A stretch of DNA of 64,000 nucleotides from the NCBI RefSeq assembly GCF_002240055.1, contig NZ_CP016753.1, positions 992,001 to 1,056,000 on the forward strand. Direction: 5' to 3'. Origin of the DNA: Leptotrichia sp. oral taxon 498. GTDB lineage: Bacteria; Fusobacteriota; Fusobacteriia; Fusobacteriales; Leptotrichiaceae. Under the pieces are notes generated by a model. That model did no database searches. It was given only the letters and a program-made list of their open reading frames with translations, and was not told the DNA's origin. This document shows positions 8,822-18,538 of this stretch, one piece after another; position 1 is the stretch's first letter; every line of letters begins with the position of its first letter. Position numbers and translations under genes: made by a program.

Positions 8822-9666
8822 TGTTAAAATTGTTTAAATATGATTTTAGAGCGATTAGCAGACGACTTGTGCCACTTTATTTGGTGGCAATTATAATTGG
8901 AGTGGTAAATCAAATATGTACAGCGTTTGTCATACATTTAAGTGTCAATGTATCACAAGAAAATGTAAGCTTTATTATATTCTATATTTTAAAAATGATA
9001 TTTTCACTTTCATTTTTTTTGATAATGTCATATGTTTCTATTTTAACTCTTTTTATTTTAATAACGAATTTCAATAATTCGGTTTATGGAAATGAAGGAT
9101 ATTTGATAAATTCTTTGCCAATAAGTTCAAAAAATTTAATTTTGGCAAAATATTTGAATTTTATATTTTGGACATTTGTTTCAGCGATATTCTACATAGT
9201 TTTTTACATAATTGGAATAGTTAATGGAATACTTGTAAGTGGTCAAAATTTAAAAACTTTGAGCTCAGAAATAAATATATTAAAACAGCAGATTTTTCAC
9301 AATCCATATACTGGAAAGATTGTAGGAATAATGATAATTGTGGTAATCTGTCTGATTTTACAACATCTTTTAAATTCTTGGATTTTTATGATGTGCGTAA
9401 CTTTTGCAAATTTAGTAAAATCTAATAAACTTGTTATGGGAATAGTTACATATATTGTCACAGGTATAATAATTGGAATATTTTATTTTTCATTATTAGC
9501 GAGTTTTTTAGTAAAATTGGATTCTGACATTAGTATAAGAGAAACAATAATTTTTGATCTATTAAGAAATTATGGAATAACCTATATAATTTTTGTAATT
9601 CTTTTAAATATTGGAATTTTCTTTCTTGTAAATTATATTCATTCTAAAAAAATAGATTTGGAATAG
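8821..9666 (+). CDS. ABC transporter permease
   Basis: Partner membrane protein of the preceding ATPase. Seen: 281 residues with about six hydrophobic segments (near 20-40, 60-85, 115-140, 170-195, 205-235 and 250-275) and no soluble domain, typical of ABC-2 export permeases. Start overlaps the ATPase stop by one base. Substrate unknown; bacitracin-, lantibiotic- or lipid-type export are options from the family but nothing here decides. Confidence 0.85.
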   Translation: MLKLFKYDFRAISRRLVPLYLVAIIIGVVNQICTAFVIHLSVNVSQENVSFIIFYILKMIFSLSFFLIMSYVSILTLFILITNFNNSVYGNEGYLINSLPISSKNLILAKYLNFIFWTFVSAIFYIVFYIIGIVNGILVSGQNLKTLSSEINILKQQIFHNPYTGKIVGIMIIVVICLILQHLLNSWIFMMCVTFANLVKSNKLVMGIVTYIVTGIIIGIFYFSLLASFLVKLDSDISIRETIIFDLLRNYGITYIIFVILLNIGIFFLVNYIHSKKIDLE

Positions 9667-9737
9667 AAAAAAGTTTCAGAATGTGCTATAATAAATGATA
9701 GTTAAAAATCGGAAAATTTTAAGGAAGGAAATTGAAA

Positions 9738-11540
9738 ATGGGAAACAGCAGAAAAATGATTAAGAAATTGTCCATTATTATGATAGTAGTGTTTGCAATT
9801 GGAATGCTTGCAAGTGCGATACTTTTTTTAAAAAATACTATTTTTGGACAAATGTCAAACAGGGAAGTTATTGTAACGGTTAATAATGAGAAAATTTATA
9901 AAGATCAGTTTGAATCATATAGACAGATATTAAAAGATCAATTATCACAACTAAATCAGCAAAAGGCGCAGATGGGAATCCCTCAAGAAAATTTGCAAGA
10001 TGTGCCAGATAGCATAACAGATGAAATAATTTTGCAAAACCTTATAAGTAAAGCGCTTTTAATTTCAGCGGCATCTGATTTTAAAATAAAAGTGCCAAAC
10101 GGGGAAATTAATAGACAAGTAAATAAGGAAATTAAAGGTGTGAAAAAAGAAGAGCTTATGAATGCGTTGGCAGCTCGTGGCTATAGAAACTTAACTGATT
10201 ATAAAAATGCAATAAAACAGAGTAAAATTATGCAAAAATTACAGGAAAAAATGTTTGGAAAATACCAGCTTTCTGATGCGGATGTGAAAAAAGCATTTGA
10301 CAGAGAACAATACGCTGGACTTGCTGGAAAAGATTACAATGATATAAAAGTTAAGTTAAAAGAAAGTTTGCAACAAGATAGAAATGATGCATTGTTAAAT
10401 TCTTATCTAGTAAAATTGAATGAAAAAGCGAAAATTGAATTTAAAAATCCTGAAATAAAAAAAATATATAACGATTCTAAAGTGATTGTAGCAAGAAATG
10501 GCGAATATAAAATATTAAATAAAACAGTAAATGAAAGAGTTTTAAAAGCTATTTCAGAGTCACAAGATGGATATTCTGAAAAATTATTAAACGATATAAA
10601 AGCTAATTTAAAAGTGGAATTGGATAAGTTAGTAAAAATTTCAGTAAAAGCAAAAGCTGCTGGATTAAAACCAGATCCAGAACTTGTCGGAGTTGACCAA
10701 TTACAAGATTTGTCTAAAAGATATTACAATTCTTTAATTGACAACTTTAAAGTTGACGATGCGACACTAAAAGCTAAATTTGAACAGAAAAAAGATAGTT
10801 ACAGCATTCAAAGCAGTGTTGGCGGATATGTAATAGGTGATGAATATCAGCCAAGTTCACAAGATTTGGAAAATGCTAAAAAACAGGCGCAAGAAATTAT
10901 GAAAACAACAAATAAAAATAATTTTGCGCAAAAAGCTAAAGAATTCTCAAAAGATCCAGGTTCGGCCACTAAAGGAGGAAGCTTGGGAGAAACAACTGAT
11001 TTATCTGGACTTGTCCCAGAATTTGCAAATGCGGTTAAAAATGGAAAAGCTGGAGATATAGTGGGACCTATTCAAACACAGTTTGGATACCACATTATTT
11101 ATATTGAATCAAAAGATGCAAATAATCCAAATGTAGCAAAAGTTAGTCACATTTTGATTACACCAAATATATCAGAAGCTACAAAACAAAAAGTTGCACA
11201 AAAAGTTAATGACTTAAAAGCGCAGGTTCAAAGCGGAAAAGTTACTTGGGATCAAGTTGAAAAACAAGACAGATTTAACTTTAATGTAAAAGAGAGATTT
11301 AAAAAATTATTAAAAGGTGAAACCGTTCCAGGAATTGGAAAAGATGATGAATTAGTAAATAAATTATTTGCTTCTAAACTGAATGAAATAATAGAAAAAA
11401 ATCTTCCAGTTGGTTATTTCCTAGTTGTAAAAACTTCAGAAATACCATTTACACCTGCAACTTTTGAAAATTCAAAAGAAAGAGCAAGATTGGAATTGGC
11501 GCACGAATTTGCCGAAAAAACTCTTGCAAGTATAAATTAA
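9738..11540 (+). CDS. Membrane-anchored SurA/PpiD-like parvulin peptidyl-prolyl isomerase
   Basis: Periplasmic folding chaperone. Seen: one N-terminal membrane anchor (about residues 10-30); a SurA-like N-terminal domain (VTVNNEKIYKDQFESYRQ); a parvulin domain at about 350-455 with FSKDPGSATKGGSLGE and IQTQFGYHIIYIESK; and a second histidine motif KVSHILITP after it. About 600 residues, close to PpiD. I prefer the ATG at 9738 because AAGGAAGGAA ends 7 bases before it; the TTG at 9732 is too close to the Shine-Dalgarno. It follows the ABC exporter by about 70 bases and ends at its own terminator. Confidence 0.88.
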   Translation: MGNSRKMIKKLSIIMIVVFAIGMLASAILFLKNTIFGQMSNREVIVTVNNEKIYKDQFESYRQILKDQLSQLNQQKAQMGIPQENLQDVPDSITDEIILQNLISKALLISAASDFKIKVPNGEINRQVNKEIKGVKKEELMNALAARGYRNLTDYKNAIKQSKIMQKLQEKMFGKYQLSDADVKKAFDREQYAGLAGKDYNDIKVKLKESLQQDRNDALLNSYLVKLNEKAKIEFKNPEIKKIYNDSKVIVARNGEYKILNKTVNERVLKAISESQDGYSEKLLNDIKANLKVELDKLVKISVKAKAAGLKPDPELVGVDQLQDLSKRYYNSLIDNFKVDDATLKAKFEQKKDSYSIQSSVGGYVIGDEYQPSSQDLENAKKQAQEIMKTTNKNNFAQKAKEFSKDPGSATKGGSLGETTDLSGLVPEFANAVKNGKAGDIVGPIQTQFGYHIIYIESKDANNPNVAKVSHILITPNISEATKQKVAQKVNDLKAQVQSGKVTWDQVEKQDRFNFNVKERFKKLLKGETVPGIGKDDELVNKLFASKLNEIIEKNLPVGYFLVVKTSEIPFTPATFENSKERARLELAHEFAEKTLASIN

Positions 11541-11576
11541 TTAAATTATGAAAAGGACAGCTAAAATTAAATTTGT

Positions 11577-11610
11577 AAAAAAACTTTATTCAGTGAATAA
11601 GGTTTTTTTT
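11577..11610 (+). terminator. Terminator after the parvulin gene
   Basis: AAACTTTATTC pairs with GAATAAGGTTT (one wobble) around AGT, flanked by an A-run and followed by eight T. Confidence 0.85.
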
Positions 11611-11730
11611 ATAATTGAAGTGTACCAAGATTTTGAACATAAACAAGGCAGGAGGTGTAGATAATATAATTTTCAATTCTTTGTAAAATACTGGTAAATT
11701 ACAAGATTTTTTAAGGAAAAAAACAAAATT

Positions 11731-11758
11731 TTGACAAAAATATGATATATAATATAGT
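11731..11758 (+). promoter_or_regulatory. Promoter of the 185-residue exported protein gene
   Basis: TTGACA at 11731-11736 and TATAGT at 11753-11758 with a 16-base spacer. Downstream is an AT-only direct repeat of AAATATTTAAA (about 11778-11801). The rest of the gap 11611-11730 shows nothing I can name. Confidence 0.6.
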
Positions 11759-11818
11759 AAATAGTAAAAATAATAAAATATTTAAATATAAAATATTTAA
11801 AGAATAGGAGGAATTGCT

Positions 11819-12376
11819 ATGAAAATAAAAACTTTAGGAAATGTAGTGCTTGGAGCTTTGATTGCATTAGTTGGATTTGTAATATTGACTGAAAGCAAGG
11901 ATAATCATATTGATATAAAAATTGCAGATAAAGGAAATTTGAATGTAAATAATGTAAAAAATGTAACGGCAATAACTGAAAAAAAAGGTTCTGGAAAAAA
12001 AGTAAAAGCTGTTGTCATCGAATTTGACAAGTCTTTAAAGAATGAAAAATTGTCAAAAAATGCAGTTACAGTAACTCAAAAACATATTTCTAAAAAGATA
12101 AAAGAAGATAAAGGCGATGAACCAATAGTTAATAATACAACAGAAACAAAAGTAAACAGAGAAGTTTCTAAAATATACACAAGTGATAAAATAGATGATG
12201 AAAATGCAGAAGCAAAAGATGGAAAATATTTGTATCTAGAATTGAGTGAAGATAAAAATTCCAATAAAGAAGCAGCTCAAAATGATACGGAAGATTTGAA
12301 AATATCAGTTTCACAAAATAAAAAAAATTATTTTACAAATAATAGCAAAAGTTTTAATATAAACAGTAAATTGTAA
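11819..12376 (+). CDS. Exported or membrane-anchored protein of unknown function
   Basis: I do not recognise this 185-residue protein. It has an N-terminal hydrophobic segment (residues 6-24, VVLGALIALVGFVILTE) that would anchor it or act as a signal, followed by a polar, Lys/Asp/Asn-rich region with no Cys and little predicted globular core at the C-terminal end. The middle (NVKNVTAITEKKGSGKKVKAV) suggests beta structure. AGGAGG precedes the ATG and a good promoter is present. It may be co-transcribed with the lipoprotein gene 55 bases downstream. Confidence 0.6.
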   Translation: MKIKTLGNVVLGALIALVGFVILTESKDNHIDIKIADKGNLNVNNVKNVTAITEKKGSGKKVKAVVIEFDKSLKNEKLSKNAVTVTQKHISKKIKEDKGDEPIVNNTTETKVNREVSKIYTSDKIDDENAEAKDGKYLYLELSEDKNSNKEAAQNDTEDLKISVSQNKKNYFTNNSKSFNINSKL

Positions 12377-12431
12377 TTGTAAATACTAAGTTATAAAATA
12401 AAAAATATTTATTAGTTAAGATGGAGATTAA

Positions 12432-13370
12432 ATGAAAAATAAAAAAATGTTATTGATTTTTACAGCAATTATTTTTTCGTTAAGCTGTTCCAATGAAAAT
12501 GGCGTTAAAAATAATAATATAAAAAATATAAAAAATTTAAAAACAGAACAAGAATATTTGAAAAGTATAGATTATTCAAATATTGCGGATAAAGTCACTC
12601 AAAATCAAATTCGTGAAATTTTAGAAAATGCAAAAGTTAATTTTGGCAATATAGACCTTTTTTTGAAAAGTGTAAATTATTATAATGAAGCGACTGAAAA
12701 TAAAGGATTGATAAAATCAGGATTTTTAAATTCTAAAAATATAAATCCGAATTACGACGAAGCGGCAATTCAGCAAATTTGGGACAAAAAAAATAAAAAT
12801 TTTCCTGGATTTAACTGTCGAATAACGGCATTTACATTGATGAAAGATTATATAAAAATGGAAAAGCCAGTTGTAAAAGCAGGAGAAATGCTTTTTATGG
12901 ATATGGAGTCATTGAAAAATGTGCCATTTAAGTTATTTTCTCAAAATGAAAAAGATAAATTTGTTAATTTATTTTCGGAAATTCCGACAGAGATGACTAA
13001 AGATGTGAGAATTCACGCTAAAAATGTAAAAAACGCTTGGAAAGAGCGAGGAATTGTATTTGATAAGAATAGTAAAATTTCGATGATTTCTGTATTTTTT
13101 CATTTTAACGATGATCCAAAGAAGAATATTTTATTTGTAGGACATGTTGGGATTCTGGTTCCTGAGAAAGATGGAAAATTATTATTTATTGAAAAATTGG
13201 CATTTCAGCAGCCTTATCAAGCATTGAAATTTAATAATCGGACTGAACTTAACGATTATTTGATGAATAAGTATGATACTGCATGGGGACAGCCTGTGGC
13301 TAAACCGTTTATTATGGAAAATGATGAATTGCTTAAAGAATATAGAATTAATCCAAATAATAAAAACTAA
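12432..13370 (+). CDS. DUF4300-like lipoprotein
   Basis: Surface or periplasmic lipoprotein of unknown role. Seen: a lipobox IFSLSCSNE with the Cys near residue 19, a short Asn/Lys-rich linker, then a globular domain beginning YLKSIDYSNIADK. The segment around VTQNQIREILENAK, the FPGFNCRITAF motif with a conserved Cys, and VGHVGILVPE resemble the DUF4300 family, which I recall from streptococcal and fusobacterial lipoproteins; this assignment is from memory of the pattern. 312 residues, full length. It precedes a two-way terminator. Confidence 0.65.
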   Translation: MKNKKMLLIFTAIIFSLSCSNENGVKNNNIKNIKNLKTEQEYLKSIDYSNIADKVTQNQIREILENAKVNFGNIDLFLKSVNYYNEATENKGLIKSGFLNSKNINPNYDEAAIQQIWDKKNKNFPGFNCRITAFTLMKDYIKMEKPVVKAGEMLFMDMESLKNVPFKLFSQNEKDKFVNLFSEIPTEMTKDVRIHAKNVKNAWKERGIVFDKNSKISMISVFFHFNDDPKKNILFVGHVGILVPEKDGKLLFIEKLAFQQPYQALKFNNRTELNDYLMNKYDTAWGQPVAKPFIMENDELLKEYRINPNNKN

Positions 13371-13393
13371 AAATTTTAAAGCTCTAAAAATAT

Positions 13394-13440
13394 AAAAAGA
13401 CTATTTCATAAAATCTTATTTTTATGGATAGCCTTTTTTA
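13394..13440. terminator. Bidirectional terminator between convergent genes
   Basis: AAAAAGACTAT (13394-13404) pairs with ATAGCCTTTTT (13428-13438) with one mismatch, and an inner CATAAA/TTTATG stem extends it. T-runs leave it on both strands, serving the lipoprotein gene and rqcH. Confidence 0.8.
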
Positions 13441-13444
13441 TTTT

Positions 13445-13472
13445 TTATTTTATTCTATTCTATTCTATTCTA
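13445..13472 (-). repeat. Pentanucleotide tandem repeat at the rqcH stop
   Basis: About four and a half copies of TTCTA on the plus strand (TAGAA on the coding strand). The rqcH stop codon TAG lies inside the first unit. A change in copy number would leave the protein unchanged, because the stop is read first. Confidence 0.7.
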
Positions 13473-15078
13473 CTTCGACCAAAATTGAATGAAAATTTGT
13501 ATAAATGACATTTCCAGGTTTGCTATTTTTAATTTTTTTGACAAATTTTCGCTGACAATAATCAACTGTGACTTTGTCGCCTTTTTGTGCTTTTGAATGT
13601 TCACAAGCCAATTTTGCTGCATAAAAAATGACATCTTCACTTGGAACTCGATTTCCACAGAGAATTAACACATGACTTCCAGGAATATCCTTTATATGAA
13701 GCCAAATATCGTTTGGTTCTCCTTTTGCAAAGGAAATTTCCTCATTTTCTTTATTATTTCTTCCAACAAAAATTTTAAAGCCGTCATATTTAAATGAAAG
13801 GAGTTCTCTTTTTTTATGTTTATTAAGTTTAATTTTTTTAGTGTGAGTGAAATTTGACATTTTTAACTCTGACTCAATTTCTTCAATTCCAATAAAATCA
13901 TTCTCTTTTTCAATAAACATCTTAATTTGCTCAAAATATTTAATTTCATCTTGAATGTCAATAAGTCTTTCGTTTAGTGCCGTAAGTGTTCTTTTTCCTT
14001 TGTTATACTTATTATAATAAAAATTTAAATTATCTTTTGGCGAAAGAGTTGGATCAAGATTTATTGTAATTTCTTCATTTGCATAAAAGTCAAAAACAGT
14101 GACTTTTTTCATTCCATATTTTAATTTATGCATATTTGCAGCTAAAATATCGCCGATATTTTTATATTTTTGATAATTTTCATTTTTTTTCAAATCAATA
14201 TTTATATTTTTATTTATTTTCTTAAATTTTTTAATTTGCGTGTCGACATATTTTAGCAAATTTTTTTTCTTTTCGTTAAGCACATTTGAAGTAATCGTTG
14301 CTTTAAAATATTCGTTAAGACCTTCATTCAAAGTTTCATAATATTCATTTTCGCCAACTTTTTTTTTCTCAAATTCAGAAAATTCATTGTAAGTAAAAAC
14401 TTTTTGTATTTTTTTATTTTTTGAAATTTTATAAATCACAGGTTTATAATTTTCCAAATATTTTTTAAAAGTGTCATAATTACTTGCACACTGCACAGCA
14501 AATGGAATTCCAGCACCTTCGCATTTTTTCAAAAAATCATCCGTTTCAAAAGGAAAATTTTCGCTCTCAAAATAAATTGGCGGAATTTTCTTTTCTTCAA
14601 ATGGCAAAGTGTATTTTGCGCCAGTCATAATGACACGATTTCCAACTTCAAGTGTAGTAAAATAAAGTGCAGCTAAAATTTTATCTCTGCAAGTGAGAAA
14701 GACATTACTCGCTTTTCCCATTATTTCAATAATAAGTGTATATTTTTCAATATCTCCAAATTGATTGAGTTTTTCAAAATCAAAATATACAATTCTGTCA
14801 AAATTTTCCTGTCTTATATTTATTAAAACTGAATTTTGCAAATATTTTTTCAGAGATAATAAAAACTTTGACTGATAATCTGTGTTTAAATCTTTTTCAT
14901 TTTTTAAATAAAAAATTGTAGAATTATCTTTCACTTGAAAAATTAAATTATTTTTTCCGAAAAAAAGTGAAAATGAATTTCTGTCATATTGAAAAATTTT
15001 TGTAATTTTATATCTTAAAATTTTTTCTTTAATCTCCTTAACCAAAAATGAAATTCCAATTCCATCCAAATAAAGCAT
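13465..15078 (-). CDS. rqcH: RqcH/NFACT-family ribosome quality control protein
   Basis: Binds 50S subunits obstructed by peptidyl-tRNA and recruits tRNA-Ala to add C-terminal alanine tails; older annotations call it fibronectin-binding protein. Seen: NFACT-N domain from the start (MLYLDGIGISFLVKEI); a long Lys/Asn-rich coiled-coil middle (about 265-390); a C-terminal NFACT-R domain with DIWLHIKDIPGSHVLI and KVTVDYCQRKFVKK. 537 residues, slightly under the usual 560-580. AGGAGG precedes the ATG. It is the last gene of a minus-strand run and converges on the DUF4300-like gene. Confidence 0.92.
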   Translation of the reverse strand: MLYLDGIGISFLVKEIKEKILRYKITKIFQYDRNSFSLFFGKNNLIFQVKDNSTIFYLKNEKDLNTDYQSKFLLSLKKYLQNSVLINIRQENFDRIVYFDFEKLNQFGDIEKYTLIIEIMGKASNVFLTCRDKILAALYFTTLEVGNRVIMTGAKYTLPFEEKKIPPIYFESENFPFETDDFLKKCEGAGIPFAVQCASNYDTFKKYLENYKPVIYKISKNKKIQKVFTYNEFSEFEKKKVGENEYYETLNEGLNEYFKATITSNVLNEKKKNLLKYVDTQIKKFKKINKNINIDLKKNENYQKYKNIGDILAANMHKLKYGMKKVTVFDFYANEEITINLDPTLSPKDNLNFYYNKYNKGKRTLTALNERLIDIQDEIKYFEQIKMFIEKENDFIGIEEIESELKMSNFTHTKKIKLNKHKKRELLSFKYDGFKIFVGRNNKENEEISFAKGEPNDIWLHIKDIPGSHVLILCGNRVPSEDVIFYAAKLACEHSKAQKGDKVTVDYCQRKFVKKIKNSKPGNVIYTNFHSILVEVE

Positions 15079-15155
15079 ATTACCTCCTTTTAATTATAAT
15101 TATATTCAAATTATATTTAACTAAGAAATAAAAACCTCTTGTTATCTTATAATTT

Positions 15156-16946
15156 TTAATAAAGTTCTAGTTTATACGGCAAGTAATAAAGCGGTTTATT
15201 TTTATTCGCAAGAGCCACATCATATGCTTCAAGTGCCGTTTTAGCTCCAGGAATTTTTTCTTTCAATTCAGTTGATAACTTAAATTTTTCAGAAACTTTT
15301 GAAGTCAGCATTTGTAATTTTGTCATAAAGTCTTCTTCCAAATAAATATTTTCAACCGCATAATCTCTTTTATCAATTCCCAAATCTTTTGCCATAGTTT
15401 TAATAACTTCATCAAGACTAGCAATTCCGTCAACTAAATGTATATTTTTAGCTTCATCCCCAAGCCAAATTCTTCCTTGCGCATAATTTTCCAATACATT
15501 TTCGTCAATTTTTCTATTATTTGTAACTCGAGATTTAAATTCAGCATAAGTTTGCTGCATTGACTGAACAAGTTTTTGTTTTGATTCCTCAGATAATGGT
15601 GTAAAACTGTTGTCAATATCTGAATATTTCCCTTTGCTTATGCTATTTGATGAAATCCCCAATTTATTTTGAGTGTTATATAATTTTGGAACCATTGAAA
15701 CAACACCGATAGAACCTGTAATTGTTGCATTGTCGGCAAATACTTTTTTACCTGACATTGAGATATAATAACCGCCTGACGCTGCCATATCAGACATTGA
15801 AACATAAACTGGAACATTTATTTTAGAAAGTTCCTGATAGATAACTTCTGAAGCCAAAGCTGAACCTCCGCCAGAATTTACACGAAGCACAATTCCCATC
15901 AAATTTTTAGTTTTCATCGCTTTTTCAAGTTTCTGAGTGATATTGTCAGGAGTGATCACACCTTGTGTAACACCACTTGCATCGTACAAAATTGAACCTT
16001 CTGCATAAATCACAGCAATTGTCCCATTTGAGCCATTTCCAACTTTTGTATCTTTAACTTTTTTTTCATAGTAATCGTAAATATCTGAAACATTGTCCTC
16101 TTTAATATTTAACCTTTTCGTAAAGTCAGAAAAATGTTCCAATTTATCGACTAATTTTTTATCCCTTGCATCAAAAATTGATAGATTAGTATCTACACCG
16201 CTTACAATATCGTCATTTAAAGCATTTTTATCAATATTTCTATTTTTTGAAATATCAGTTACAAATTTTTGGTATCTATTTTCAAAAATTCTTGTAAGTT
16301 CCGATTTTAGTTCAGGCGACATCTGATTGGAAATGTAGTTCTCTCCATAAGATTTATAGTTTCCGATTCTTACAACTTCCATATCTACACCAAGTTTGTC
16401 AAGAAGCCCTTTCATATAAATATCAGAATAGTTGTAGCCAGTTAAATTTACACTAGCTGAAGCTGATGGAACTGCCACGATTTCATCGGCAATGGATGCC
16501 AGTTTATAATTCGCATTTGTGATGTATGCTCCAAAAGCGTATATTTTTTTATTGTTTTGCTTAATTTCTAAAAACTTTTTCGTAAGTTCTTCAATTTTAG
16601 AAGAAGATAAATTAATGTTGTCCAGCGACAAAATAACTCCTTTTATAGAATTATCATTTTTTATTGCATCCAAACTTTGTAAAATATCCATATATGATAT
16701 ATCTTTTTTGTCAGAAAGAAAATCTGAACCGATAACTTTGTCTTCTACAACATCTGAAACATTAAATAGCACGTAATCATTATTTTTCTTGACTTTTTCG
16801 CCATTTAATTTAGAATCTAGAATTGCCACAGTTGAAAATCCTATAATAAAAATTAAGATTATCAATAATGTCAGCTTCAAAAAAAATGAATAAGTTTCTT
16901 TTAAAGTGAACCAAAAAAATTTTTTTATAAAATCAAAAAATTTCAT
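15156..16946 (-). CDS. sppA: Signal peptide peptidase SppA, long form
   Basis: Membrane serine protease that degrades released signal peptides. Seen: an N-terminal membrane anchor (about residues 18-40) and two tandem S49 domains, as in the 67-kDa E. coli type. The general-base Lys lies in RIGNYKSYGENYIS in the first domain and the nucleophile Ser in DMAASGGYYISMSGK in the second. 596 residues, full length. It lies 69 bases downstream of pgeF. Confidence 0.93.
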   Translation of the reverse strand: MKFFDFIKKFFWFTLKETYSFFLKLTLLIILIFIIGFSTVAILDSKLNGEKVKKNNDYVLFNVSDVVEDKVIGSDFLSDKKDISYMDILQSLDAIKNDNSIKGVILSLDNINLSSSKIEELTKKFLEIKQNNKKIYAFGAYITNANYKLASIADEIVAVPSASASVNLTGYNYSDIYMKGLLDKLGVDMEVVRIGNYKSYGENYISNQMSPELKSELTRIFENRYQKFVTDISKNRNIDKNALNDDIVSGVDTNLSIFDARDKKLVDKLEHFSDFTKRLNIKEDNVSDIYDYYEKKVKDTKVGNGSNGTIAVIYAEGSILYDASGVTQGVITPDNITQKLEKAMKTKNLMGIVLRVNSGGGSALASEVIYQELSKINVPVYVSMSDMAASGGYYISMSGKKVFADNATITGSIGVVSMVPKLYNTQNKLGISSNSISKGKYSDIDNSFTPLSEESKQKLVQSMQQTYAEFKSRVTNNRKIDENVLENYAQGRIWLGDEAKNIHLVDGIASLDEVIKTMAKDLGIDKRDYAVENIYLEEDFMTKLQMLTSKVSEKFKLSTELKEKIPGAKTALEAYDVALANKNKPLYYLPYKLELY

Positions 16947-17015
16947 CTTTTACCTCCAATTTAAGTTGTTTAAAATTATAACATTTTAAAAATGAAATAT
17001 CAAATATAGAAGTTT

Positions 17016-17792
17016 TTAAATAAAACTAATCATAGCTGTAGCTCTTCCACTCATTTTTCCCTCTCTTCTGTAAGAATGAAATCTTGGATCAAAAGTATCT
17101 TCATTTGAGATAATTAAGTTTTCTTTTAAAATGCCCAGTTTTAGTGCCATAATTTCATTAAATTTTGTATTGTCAAAGTGGTATTTTTTTGTATTTTCGT
17201 TCCAGTAAAAAGATTTTTTTATAAACTCAGTTTCTTTTCCAAATTTATCCGAAAACTTTTCATAAAATTCTATTCCAACTTCATAATATTTTTGTTGCAT
17301 TCCAATTCCAAGTCCCATTAAGACATCTTTTAGATTAGTTTTATAAATCTCTTTCATCTTATCAAGTCCACTTTTCATCATTTCTTTAAATGTTCCTGGC
17401 CAACCTGAGTGCCACACTCCAATTACCTTATTTTTTTTGTCGTACACAAAAATTGGAAGACAATCCGCATAAAAAGTAAAAATGACGATGTCTTTTCTCT
17501 TTGTAAGAAATCCGTCGATGTCGCACTCCTTTTCATAATAATATTTTGTTGTATTTTCATCAATTACAAAAACATTTGCAGAATGCGTTTGAAATGCCAT
17601 AACGGACTTCTTATTTTCAAATCCAAACTGCTCCAATAATTTTTTTCTGTTTTCTTTTTGAATTCCTTCAATTTGATTTTCAATGGGACAGTAATCTGAC
17701 ATATTTCCAGCATTTTTTTTTGTGTAAATCGCTTTTACTCCCAGTTTTTCAAATTCTTCTATGTAGAAATAATTTTCTTTTTCAACAAACAT
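17016..17792 (-). CDS. pgeF: PgeF/YfiH-family (laccase-domain) peptidoglycan editing factor
   Basis: Family known for correcting misincorporated residues in peptidoglycan precursors, and reported elsewhere as a purine nucleoside phosphorylase or polyphenol oxidase. Seen: the three metal ligands typical of the family in AFQTHSANV, FYADCLPIFV (Cys) and VWHSGWPGT (His), and the C-terminal DPRFHSYRREGKMSGR. 258 residues, normal length. AGGGG precedes the ATG. It follows the preceding lipoprotein gene by 11 bases, so the two share an operon. Confidence 0.9.
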   Translation of the reverse strand: MFVEKENYFYIEEFEKLGVKAIYTKKNAGNMSDYCPIENQIEGIQKENRKKLLEQFGFENKKSVMAFQTHSANVFVIDENTTKYYYEKECDIDGFLTKRKDIVIFTFYADCLPIFVYDKKNKVIGVWHSGWPGTFKEMMKSGLDKMKEIYKTNLKDVLMGLGIGMQQKYYEVGIEFYEKFSDKFGKETEFIKKSFYWNENTKKYHFDNTKFNEIMALKLGILKENLIISNEDTFDPRFHSYRREGKMSGRATAMISFI

Positions 17793-17803
17793 TGTTTTCC
17801 CCT

Positions 17804-18505
17804 TTATTTTATAATGGCTTGTGATAAATTTGAAAATATAATTTCTATATTTTTAATTTGTTCATTCAAATCTTTAATTTGCCATTTTCCGTTAATTTTT
17901 TCCATATTCACAGTTGCACTTACTTGTGTGTAATTTTCTTCTTTTTTCATTTCATCGTCCATAACTTCGGCAATTCCGTTCATAATTTTAGAAGTACCTT
18001 CGTTTTTGTCCATTGATTGCATTTTAGAAATCATGTCATTTACATCTTTATATTTCAGTTTTTTTGCCACAAGATCAAAAAGTACGCCTTCATTTTGAAG
18101 TTTCTGAATTTTAGAGTTGTCTAAAATTTTCACTTTTTGAGAAATTTGAGCGTCTTTATCACTAAAAAATTTTATTTCTTCGATTTTTGATTTTTGATAT
18201 TCAATTCCTTTTTCAATCATTCTAACTGCCATTTGTTTAGCAGTTTGAAGACTTAGGTCATCGCCACCGTTTTTAGTTGATTTTATTTGTTCTTCAATCA
18301 CTTTTGTCGCAAGTTCTTTCACTTTTTCCTTAAATTTTTTCTGATCTTCTTCAAACGCTTTTTTCACTTCCAAAGAATTTCTTTTCATCTTTTTTTCAGA
18401 AATTTTATAATTTTCACTTTTGGTTACATTGTAATCTAATTTTAGGTCAGGACCACACATTTGTATTGACATAGCAAGTAAAAAAATCATAAATAGTTTT
18501 TTCAT
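17804..18505 (-). CDS. Putative lipoprotein of unknown function
   Basis: Unrecognised 233-residue secreted protein. Seen: signal peptide with lipobox-like SIQMCGPD (Cys about residue 17), then a Lys-rich, mostly helical region; repeats of KEKVKELATKVIEEQ and VNMEKINGKWQIKD suggest an NTF2- or DUF5105-like domain at the C-terminus, but this is weak. ATG preceded by GTGGGAA. It stands between ispA and pgeF in one orientation. Confidence 0.6.
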   Translation of the reverse strand: MKKLFMIFLLAMSIQMCGPDLKLDYNVTKSENYKISEKKMKRNSLEVKKAFEEDQKKFKEKVKELATKVIEEQIKSTKNGGDDLSLQTAKQMAVRMIEKGIEYQKSKIEEIKFFSDKDAQISQKVKILDNSKIQKLQNEGVLFDLVAKKLKYKDVNDMISKMQSMDKNEGTSKIMNGIAEVMDDEMKKEENYTQVSATVNMEKINGKWQIKDLNEQIKNIEIIFSNLSQAIIK

Positions 18506-18538
18506 AAAGTTCCCACTTTCTTTTTAAATAAAATTTTT

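Noticed and set aside
11548-11664. 38-codon frame (ATG at 11548) after the parvulin gene
   Set aside because: It runs through the terminator hairpin at 11577-11610, with no promoter and no convincing protein-like sequence.
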